From the NCBI RefSeq assembly GCF_008085905.1, contig NZ_VSFF01000011.1:62001-126000 (forward strand): a stretch of 64,000 nucleotides of DNA, given 5' to 3'. Each line of letters opens with the position of its first letter. Position 1 is the first letter of the stretch. Under the pieces are notes generated by a model. The model saw nothing but the letters and a program-made list of their open reading frames with translations, made no database searches and was not told the DNA's origin. Positions 57,672-64,000 of the stretch are shown here, piece by piece. The DNA comes from Actinomadura syzygii. Lineage in GTDB: Bacteria; Actinomycetota; Actinomycetes; Streptosporangiales; Streptosporangiaceae. Position numbers and translations under genes: made by a program.

Positions 57672-58865
57672 GTGTCACGCCGCCTGTTCACCTCCGAGTC
57701 CGTCACCGAAGGACACCCGGACAAGATCGCGGACCAGATCAGCGACGCGATCCTCGACTCGATGCTCAAGGACGACCCGAAGAGCCGGGTCGCCGTCGAG
57801 ACGATGATCACGACCGGTCAGGTGCATGTGGCCGGTGAGGTCACCACCGAGACCTATGTGGACATCCCGGGCGTGATCCGGGAGAAGATCCTCGAGATCG
57901 GCTACGACTCGTCCAAGAAGGGCTTCGACGGGCACTCCTGCGGCGTGTCGGTGTCCATCGGCGCGCAGTCGCCCGACATCGCGCAGGGCGTCGACGACGC
58001 CTACGAGACCCGCGAGGGCGAGGGCGTCGACGACCTCGACCGGCAGGGCGCGGGCGACCAGGGCCTGATGTTCGGCTACGCGACCGACGAGACGCCCGAG
58101 CTGATGCCGCTGCCGATCACGCTGGCGCACCGGCTCGCCCAGCGGCTGTCCGCGGTCCGCAAGAGCGGCGACGTCCCCTACCTGCGGCCGGACGGCAAGA
58201 CCCAGGTCACGATCGAGTACGACGGCGACCGCGGCGTCCGCCTCGACACCGTCGTCGTGTCCAGCCAGCACGCCCCGGACATCGACCTCCGCGAGCTGCT
58301 GACCCCGGACGTCAAGGAGCACGTCGTCGACCCGGTGCTCGCCGAGTTCGACCTCGACTCCGAGGGCTACCGGCTGCTCGTCAACCCGACCGGCCGGTTC
58401 GAGATCGGCGGGCCGATGGGCGACGCCGGGCTCACCGGACGCAAGATCATCGTCGACACCTACGGCGGGATGGCGCGGCACGGCGGCGGCGCGTTCTCCG
58501 GCAAGGACCCGTCCAAGGTCGACCGGTCCGCCGCGTACGCGATGCGGTGGGTCGCGAAGAACATCGTCGCCGCGCAGCTCGCCCGGCGCGCCGAGGTCCA
58601 GGTCGCCTACGCGATCGGCAAGGCCCACCCGGTCGGCGTGTTCGTGGAGACGTTCGGCACCGAGAACGTCGCCCCGGAGAAGATCGAGAAGGCCGTCGCG
58701 GACGTGTTCGACCTGCGTCCGGCCGCGATCGTCCGCGACCTCGACCTGCTCCGCCCGATCTACCAGCAGACCGCCGCGTACGGGCACTTCGGCCGCGCCG
58801 AGCCCGACTTCTCGTGGGAGTCGACGGACCGCGCCAAGGCCCTCGCCGCCGCCGCGGGTCTGTGA
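57672..58865 (+). CDS. metK: S-adenosylmethionine synthetase
   Basis: Forms SAM from methionine and ATP. The 397-residue product has FTSESVTEGHPDKIADQISDAIL, GEVTTETYVDIPGV, GAGDQGLMFGYATDETPELMPLP, the P-loop-like GGGAFSGKDPSKVDRSAAYAMRW and GRFEIGGPMGDAGLTGRKIIVDTYGG. GTG start has AAGGAG nine bases upstream. A very strong terminator follows. Confidence 0.97.
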   Translation: MSRRLFTSESVTEGHPDKIADQISDAILDSMLKDDPKSRVAVETMITTGQVHVAGEVTTETYVDIPGVIREKILEIGYDSSKKGFDGHSCGVSVSIGAQSPDIAQGVDDAYETREGEGVDDLDRQGAGDQGLMFGYATDETPELMPLPITLAHRLAQRLSAVRKSGDVPYLRPDGKTQVTIEYDGDRGVRLDTVVVSSQHAPDIDLRELLTPDVKEHVVDPVLAEFDLDSEGYRLLVNPTGRFEIGGPMGDAGLTGRKIIVDTYGGMARHGGGAFSGKDPSKVDRSAAYAMRWVAKNIVAAQLARRAEVQVAYAIGKAHPVGVFVETFGTENVAPEKIEKAVADVFDLRPAAIVRDLDLLRPIYQQTAAYGHFGRAEPDFSWESTDRAKALAAAAGL

Positions 58866-58882
58866 CGGCCTGACCGCTCAGC

Positions 58883-58919
58883 CGAAGGGCCCCGGGGACC
58901 ATGTCCCCGGGGCCCTTCG
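58883..58919. terminator. metK terminator, 17-bp perfect stem
   Basis: CGAAGGGCCCCGGGGAC and GTCCCCGGGGCCCTTCG pair perfectly around the loop CAT, 17 bases after the metK stop. It can work for both convergent genes. Confidence 0.9.
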
Positions 58920-58956
58920 CGTGCGTGCGGGTCCCGGCCGTGTGCGCGGGGGGCCG

Positions 58957-60645
58957 TCAGGGCTCGCAGTGGTTGCCGCGGTGGAGGGCGTAGCGGGCCG
59001 CGACCGTGTAGCGGCCGGGCCGGTCGGCCTTCAGCCGGACGAAGTCGCCCGCGCGCTCCAGGCACGCCTTGCCGCCCGTGACCCTGAGCCACGGCGACCA
59101 GGAGACCCGCATGAGGACGGACCCGCTGGACGGCATGTCCACGACGAGCTTGCCCGCGTTCAGCTTGGCGACGGACGCCGGGGCGTCCACCAGCGGGGTC
59201 GCGCGCAGGACGCGGAACAGCCGCCAGTGCTCGTCCCTCCAGATCTCCGTCAGGTACGGCTGGCCCTTCTCCACGAGGGCGGCCTCGTCCCGGGCGGACC
59301 AGTCGACCTCCTGCTCGGGCAGCACGACGTACTGCACGGCCCACTTGTCCAGCCACCGGCGGTAGGACTCGGCCGTCAGCGCGCCCTCCTCGTAGAACAG
59401 CTCGTGGCGCTCCGCGTCGACCTGGCGGTTCCAGCCCCGGGCGAGGATGAAGTCGCGCCCCAGGCCGGACGCCTCCCAGTGGGAGCGCAGCGGGACGACC
59501 TCGATGCGCGAGTCGGCGGCGCCGAGCGCGACCAGCTCGGTGGACAGGCCGCTGCCGTGCCTGGCCGCGGCGGCCGCGGGCTCGGTGTGGATCAGGTCGT
59601 CGACCGGCTTCACGACCTGCCAGGACGCGGTGACGATGAACGCCAGCGACAGCACGCCGATGCGGATCAGACCCTGCGCGCGCGCGACGGCGGACAGCAG
59701 GAACATCCCGCCGAACAGCAGCGAGAGGCGTTCGACGTTGCTGCCGACCGGCGACGGGATCAGCCAGGTCAGCGCGATGCCCGCCAGGTAGATCCCGGCG
59801 CCGACGCGGACGAGCCGCCATTCCTTCGGCGCGCAGAGCAGCATGGCCACCACGCTGGCGATGCACGGCAGGACGATCGCGGTGAGCGAGATCGGCTGGA
59901 CGCCGCTGAACGGGAACAGCAGGCTGGTCGTCCCCACGACGATCGGCGGCCCGGCGGCGATGCAGATCCCGGCGCGGCGGCGGCCGGTGAGGAACAGCGC
60001 GGCGGCGAGCACCATCAGGAACAGGCCCGCGACCGGGCTGGCGAGCGTGGCGAGCAGGCCGAGGCCGACCATTCCGGCCGCGCGCAGGGCGGGCGTGCCG
60101 CGCGGGGTGAACGCCATGATCGTCGCCATCAGCGCGAACGTCAGGCCGAGGCCGAACGTGACCCGTCCGGACGCGGAGTTGCAGGAGAGCGCGAACGCCG
60201 CCCACAGGGACGCGGGCAGCGCGACGGGCGCCCGGAACCGCTTGAGCAGGGCCCCGGTCAGCGCGGCGGAGAGCGTGCCGCAGACGACGGCGACCGTGCG
60301 TATCCCGAACACGGCCATGAGGTACGGCGACATCACGCTGTAGGACGCGGGGTGCATCCCCCCGTACCAGGCGAAGCTGTAGGCCGAGGTGGGGTGCTCC
60401 CAGGCGAAGTCCGTCCAGGCGGCCTGCGCGGCGAGGTCGCCGCCCTCGGTCGCGAGGTAGAGCGCCCACACCAGGTGCAGGACTCCCGCGGCCACCGTGG
60501 CCGCCACGACGGGGTGGCGCGGGTTCGCCCACTTCCGCCAGTTCTTCCAGGAGAACGGTGGGGAGGAGCGGGGCCGCCCCCGCCTGGCCTGGGCGTCCGT
60601 CCGCTCCTGAGTGCGCGCGGTGTCTGGAGTATGAGCTGTGGTCAT
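58957..60645 (-). CDS. Large polytopic membrane protein (possible GT-C-type or transporter)
   Basis: A 562-residue protein not confidently assigned. After a basic cytosolic N terminus, about 10-11 helices span residues 47-360 (from VVAATVAAGVLHLVWALYL to IGVLSLAFIVTASWQVV). Early extracytoplasmic segments have DFAWEHPTSAYSFAWYGGMHPASYS. A soluble C-terminal domain (about 370-562) follows. Many helices followed by an extracytoplasmic domain fit GT-C glycosyltransferases better than MFS carriers, but no defining motif is seen. Databases often call such proteins MFS transporters. ATG at 60645 has only a weak GCAGG site. Convergent with metK. Confidence 0.7.
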   Translation of the reverse strand: MTTAHTPDTARTQERTDAQARRGRPRSSPPFSWKNWRKWANPRHPVVAATVAAGVLHLVWALYLATEGGDLAAQAAWTDFAWEHPTSAYSFAWYGGMHPASYSVMSPYLMAVFGIRTVAVVCGTLSAALTGALLKRFRAPVALPASLWAAFALSCNSASGRVTFGLGLTFALMATIMAFTPRGTPALRAAGMVGLGLLATLASPVAGLFLMVLAAALFLTGRRRAGICIAAGPPIVVGTTSLLFPFSGVQPISLTAIVLPCIASVVAMLLCAPKEWRLVRVGAGIYLAGIALTWLIPSPVGSNVERLSLLFGGMFLLSAVARAQGLIRIGVLSLAFIVTASWQVVKPVDDLIHTEPAAAAARHGSGLSTELVALGAADSRIEVVPLRSHWEASGLGRDFILARGWNRQVDAERHELFYEEGALTAESYRRWLDKWAVQYVVLPEQEVDWSARDEAALVEKGQPYLTEIWRDEHWRLFRVLRATPLVDAPASVAKLNAGKLVVDMPSSGSVLMRVSWSPWLRVTGGKACLERAGDFVRLKADRPGRYTVAARYALHRGNHCEP

Positions 60646-60767
60646 CGCCTGCACGGGCTCGTGGGAAGGAGCGGGCGCGAAGGAGATCGGGCAATGGGCC
60701 AACGGGACGCGCGCCCTGTTGATCGGACCAACCCTAGCGCGCGCGGTCGACTGTCGGGTTGATCTGG

Positions 60768-60773
60768 TAGGAC
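60768..60773 (+). promoter_or_regulatory. -10-like element TAGGAC before priA
   Basis: TAGGAC ends six bases before the priA GTG; the last base departs from TANNNT. A possible leaderless start. Confidence 0.35.
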
Positions 60774-60779
60774 GGGGGC

Positions 60780-62861
60780 GTGACCAAGGACGGCGGCGGA
60801 ACGGACCTGATCCCGGGGCTGGACGAGCTGCCGAGCGCGCCCTCCGCGAAGCCGCGCGCCGGGGGAAAGGGCAGGTCGCCGAAGAAGGGGGCGCGGCGTC
60901 CCGCCGAGGAGTCGCCGGTCGCGCGGATCGCGGTCGACATGTCCCTCCCGCACCTGGACCGTCCGTTCGACTACCTGGTGCCCGCCGAGTTGGACGCCAA
61001 GGTCGTCCCGGGGTGCCGGGTGCGGGTCCGGTTCGCGGGGCAGCTCGTGGACGGGTTCGTCCTGGAGCGGGCGGCCGAGAGCGACCACGACGGCAAGCTG
61101 CTGTTCCTGGAGCGGGTGACGTCGTCCGAGCGCGTCCTGACGCCGGAGGTGGCGGCGCTGGTCCGGGAGGTGGCCGACCGGTACGCGGGGACGTTCGCCG
61201 ACGTGCTCCGGCTGGCCGTCCCGCCGAGGCACGCGCGGGTGGAGGCGGAACCCGCCGCCGAGCCCCGCGAGGAGGACGGCGAGCCCCCTGAAGACGACAT
61301 CGGCGTGTGGCGCGAATATCCGGCCGGAGCGTCGTTCCTCGGCGCCCTGGGCGAGGGCAGGGCGCCGCGCGCCGTCTGGACGGCCCTGCCCGGCCCGGAC
61401 TGGACGGCCGCCGTGGCGCGGGCCGTCGCGACGACCCTGCGCGGGGGGCGCGGCGCGCTGGTCGTCGTCGCGGACGGACGCGACGCGGCGCGCGTGGACG
61501 CCGCCCTGCGGGCCGAGCTGGGGGAGGGCCGCCACGTGGCGCTCACGGCCGAGCTGGGGCCCGCGGAGCGGTACCGGAGGTGGCTCGCCGTCCTGCGCGG
61601 CACGGCGCGGGCGGTGGTCGGGACGCGCGCCGCCATGTTCGCGCCCGTCGCCGACCTCGGGCTCGTCGTGCTGTGGGACGACGGCGACGACGTCCACGCC
61701 GAGCCGCACGCCCCGTATCCGCACCCGCGCGACGTCCTCGCCCTGCGTGCGCACCGGGCGGACGCGGGGGCGCTCATCGGCGGCTTCACCCGGACCACGG
61801 ACGCCACCCTGCTCGTCGAGTCCGGGTGGGCGCGCGCGCTGAGCGCGGACAGGGCGCGTGTCCGCACGGCCATGCCCCGCGTCCGGTACGTGGGAGAGGA
61901 CGCCCAGCTCGCCAGGGACGCCGCCGCCCGCACGGCGCGGCTGCCCAACGTCGCGTTCGAGGCGGCCAGGGGGGCGCTGGAGCAGGGGCCCGTCCTCGTC
62001 CAGGTGCCCAGGCGCGGGTACGTCCCGGGCGTCGCGTGCGGACGCTGCCGTACGCACGCGCAGTGCGTGGCATGCCAGGGGCCGCTGGCGTTGACGTCGG
62101 CCCACGCGGCCCCGCACTGCCGCTGGTGCGGGCGGATCGCGGGCGACTGGCACTGCGCCGAGTGCGGGTTCTTCCAGTTGCGGGCCGTGGTGGTCGGCGC
62201 CAAGCGGACGGCCGAGGAACTGGGCAGGGCGTTCCCCGGCGTGCCGGTGCGGACGTCCGGGCGGGAGTCGATCCTTGAGCGGGTGGGTCCGGAACGGGCT
62301 CTCGTGGTGTCGACGCCGGGCGCGGAGCCGCCCGCCGAGGGCGGGTACAGCGCGGCGCTGCTCCTCGACGGGTGGGTCCTGCTCGGGCGTCCGGATCTGC
62401 GCGCGGGGGAGGAGACGCTGCGGCGGTGGATGAACGCGGCGTCGCTCGTCCGTCCGCAGGGGCCGGTCGTCGTGGCGGCCGAGGGGTCGCTGCCCACCGT
62501 GCAGGCCCTCGTCCGGTGGGATCCGGTGACCTACGCGGAGCGGGAGTTGGACGAGCGCAGGCAGGTGGGCTTCCCGCCCGCCGCGCGGATGGCGTCATTG
62601 ACCGCGACGCCCGCCGCCATTCGCGAGCTCTTGGCCGTCGCGAGGCTGCCCGACGGCGCGGAGGTGCTGGGGCCGGTGCCCGTTCCGCCAGCGCCGCAAG
62701 CCGGAGCCGACGCGCCTGAGAAGGAGCGCGCGTTGATCCGCGTTCCGCGCGCGACGGGGCCCGTTCTCGCGCGCGCTCTGAAGGAAGCGCAGGGCGTTCG
62801 CAGCGCGCGGAAGGCGGCGGAGACGGTACGGGTCCAGATCGACCCCCTGGAGTTGATCTGA
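60780..62861 (+). CDS. priA: PriA-like primosomal protein N' lacking helicase ATPase motifs
   Basis: A replication-restart protein. The 693-residue product has the PriA 3'-DNA-binding domain (about 45-150; VDMSLPHLDRPFDYLVPAELDAKV, CRVRVRFAGQLVDGFVLE). The zinc-binding cysteines are in CGRCRTHAQCVACQGPL and CRWCGRIAGDWHCAECG (about 420-465). Where other PriA proteins carry GxTGSGKT and DEEH, this has ALVVVADGRDAARVDAAL and VLWDDGDD, so no Walker A lysine. Actinobacterial PriA proteins are known to lack ATPase motifs, so helicase activity is not expected. GTG start, possibly leaderless. Confidence 0.93.
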   Translation: MTKDGGGTDLIPGLDELPSAPSAKPRAGGKGRSPKKGARRPAEESPVARIAVDMSLPHLDRPFDYLVPAELDAKVVPGCRVRVRFAGQLVDGFVLERAAESDHDGKLLFLERVTSSERVLTPEVAALVREVADRYAGTFADVLRLAVPPRHARVEAEPAAEPREEDGEPPEDDIGVWREYPAGASFLGALGEGRAPRAVWTALPGPDWTAAVARAVATTLRGGRGALVVVADGRDAARVDAALRAELGEGRHVALTAELGPAERYRRWLAVLRGTARAVVGTRAAMFAPVADLGLVVLWDDGDDVHAEPHAPYPHPRDVLALRAHRADAGALIGGFTRTTDATLLVESGWARALSADRARVRTAMPRVRYVGEDAQLARDAAARTARLPNVAFEAARGALEQGPVLVQVPRRGYVPGVACGRCRTHAQCVACQGPLALTSAHAAPHCRWCGRIAGDWHCAECGFFQLRAVVVGAKRTAEELGRAFPGVPVRTSGRESILERVGPERALVVSTPGAEPPAEGGYSAALLLDGWVLLGRPDLRAGEETLRRWMNAASLVRPQGPVVVAAEGSLPTVQALVRWDPVTYAERELDERRQVGFPPAARMASLTATPAAIRELLAVARLPDGAEVLGPVPVPPAPQAGADAPEKERALIRVPRATGPVLARALKEAQGVRSARKAAETVRVQIDPLELI

Positions 62862-62865
62862 CCAA

Positions 62866-62871
62866 TAGGGT
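62866..62871 (+). promoter_or_regulatory. -10 element TAGGGT before the last gene
   Basis: TAGGGT ends six bases before the GTG at 62878, five bases after the priA stop. A leaderless transcript is likely. Confidence 0.5.
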
Positions 62872-62877
62872 TCTCGC

Positions 62878-64000
62878 GTGGCCGACAACTGGGTGGAGAC
62901 CATCGCGGGCGACCTGCGGCGATGGGCGGACGAGCGCGACGAGGCGCTGGACGAGCAGGGGACCCGCATCCTGCTGGAACTCGTGCGGGACGAGATGGGC
63001 CTGCCGGGCCCGGAGGCGCTGACCCCGGAGCAGCTGCGCGAGCTCCTGCTCGGCGTGTTCCCCGAGTCGGTGGTGGCCGGCCGCGAGGACGTCCCCACGG
63101 TCCTGGAGGCGCTCCGCCGGATCGTCGCCTACCTCGACGACACCGGGGCCGTCACCGCGGAGGACGCCGCCGCTCTGAAGGCGGAGCTCGACCGTACCGC
63201 CCCCGAGTTCGCCGACCTCGTCGCGGAGGTCGACTCAGAGGAGCGCCAGGCGGCCGCGGAGGTCATCGGCGGGCTGATGCAGGCGGACGGCGTCTCCCTG
63301 GACGACCAGGACGCGGTCGACGCATGGGTTCGCGAGTTCGAGGCCCTGCCGGAGGAGGAGCGCTACGCCCGCACGGAGGGGTACCTCCGGCAGGCGGAGG
63401 AACTGGTCGTCCCGCCCGTCCGTCTCGCGCCCGTGGCGGACCTGGCCGACGCCGTGCGCCACTCGCGGCTGACCGAGAACATCCTCGCCCTGGCCGAATG
63501 GACGGGCGAGCGCGCCCTCACCGAGCACGACACGCTCACGGAGGCCGACGCCGAGGCCGCCGCCGTCGCCGTGGGGCTGCGGACCCCGCGCCGCCACGGC
63601 GGCCTGGAGGACGCGGGCGAGCTGGAAAGGCTCTGGTGGGCCGCCGTCGAGGCGAAGGTCGTCGCCGCGGAGCAGGGCAGGGCCGCCCCCGGGCCGTCCT
63701 TGGACGGTCTCCGCTCCGGTGACGACTCGACCCTCCTCGCCGCCTGGCTGCCCCTGTTCGAGGCACTGGTCGTCCCAGGGCACGACTACGCGGACGGCCT
63801 TGATGCGGTGGAACTCGTCCAGAACGAGATGACCGGCGTGCTCATCCATCTGTACGAGCAGGAGGAGCCGACCGAGCCCGAAACGCTCGTGGACGCTCTG
63901 CTCGAACACGTCGACGAGGCGTACGACCTGGGCGACTCGGAGGCCATGACCGCCCTGGTGACGGACGCCTTCCACCTCGAACTGGCCACGCTCGGGGAGT
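62878..64000 (+). CDS. Unknown acidic helical protein, 3' end outside window
   Basis: At least 374 residues, unrecognised. It is almost entirely alpha-helical and very acidic, opening MADNWVETIAGDLRRWADER. It has repeated Glu/Asp-rich helices such as ALTPEQLRELLLGVFPESVV, DLVAEVDSEERQAAAEVIGG and ALPEEERYARTEGYLRQAEELV. No signal peptide, membrane helix or catalytic motif is seen. Imperfect similarity among helical segments (about every 90-110 residues) hints at a repeat protein. It follows priA in the same direction, but its own -10 element suggests separate transcription. Confidence 0.65.
   Translation, partial: MADNWVETIAGDLRRWADERDEALDEQGTRILLELVRDEMGLPGPEALTPEQLRELLLGVFPESVVAGREDVPTVLEALRRIVAYLDDTGAVTAEDAAALKAELDRTAPEFADLVAEVDSEERQAAAEVIGGLMQADGVSLDDQDAVDAWVREFEALPEEERYARTEGYLRQAEELVVPPVRLAPVADLADAVRHSRLTENILALAEWTGERALTEHDTLTEADAEAAAVAVGLRTPRRHGGLEDAGELERLWWAAVEAKVVAAEQGRAAPGPSLDGLRSGDDSTLLAAWLPLFEALVVPGHDYADGLDAVELVQNEMTGVLIHLYEQEEPTEPETLVDALLEHVDEAYDLGDSEAMTALVTDAFHLELATLGE

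Overview
This is a very GC-rich, gene-dense chromosomal stretch from a filamentous actinobacterium. The gene set fits the Streptosporangiales (an Actinomadura-like organism) best: BldD, actinobacterial mIHF, a MacS/MacR two-component pair, a PASTA-domain kinase, an Rv2175c-type DNA-binding protein, an SAV_6107-type HEPN protein and a PriA without a Walker A motif. GTG starts, 4-base stop/start overlaps and start codons lying 6-9 bases after a TANNNT -10 element (leaderless mRNAs) are common. I see no tRNA, rRNA, insertion sequence, prophage or CRISPR array.

Block A (about 1-37800) holds genes that, from memory, sit together in Streptomyces and mycobacteria. In order: an acyl-CoA synthetase (cut by the window edge), CutC, a phosphoesterase, an SRPBCC protein, ROK glucokinase, an EEP-family hydrolase, a two-TM protein, PlsC, MacS/MacR, a phosphofructokinase predicted to use pyrophosphate, ThiI, a DUF5954-type protein, an EamA exporter, DAHP synthase behind an aromatic leader peptide and attenuator, a sulfite-oxidase-like protein, a LytS/LytTR pair followed by a small membrane protein and a sodium:solute symporter, endonuclease IV, the PASTA kinase, a second EamA exporter, thiO-thiS-thiG under a TPP riboswitch, a ferredoxin-type reductase, the Rv2175c homologue, thiE, an N-lobe-less pseudokinase, a prenyl diphosphate synthase, metF, a GNAT protein, a candidate WXG100-like pair, an ArsC-like protein, a YbaK-type deacylase, a lipoprotein L,D-transpeptidase and an SAV_6107 HEPN protein behind an SOS box.

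The junction (about 38047-43180) is a four-gene set: aldehyde dehydrogenase, zinc alcohol dehydrogenase, class III CoA-transferase and an MFS exporter behind a palindromic operator. It reads as an alcohol-to-aldehyde-to-acid-to-acyl-CoA route. It lies where I would expect mraZ and the cell-division cluster, so it may mark a rearrangement point.

Block B (43211-64000) is bldD, then the translationally coupled pyrimidine operon pyrR-pyrB-pyrC-carA-carB-pyrK-pyrD-pyrF with a PyrR-binding leader, then mIHF-gmk-rpoZ-coaBC-metK, a large membrane protein, priA and an unknown gene running off the edge. Regulatory highlights are the aroF attenuator, a DasR-type operator before the phosphofructokinase gene, the SOS box inside the HEPN promoter, a BldD autoregulatory site, the TPP riboswitch, and a repeated pattern of short tandem duplications that include a gene's own stop codon.
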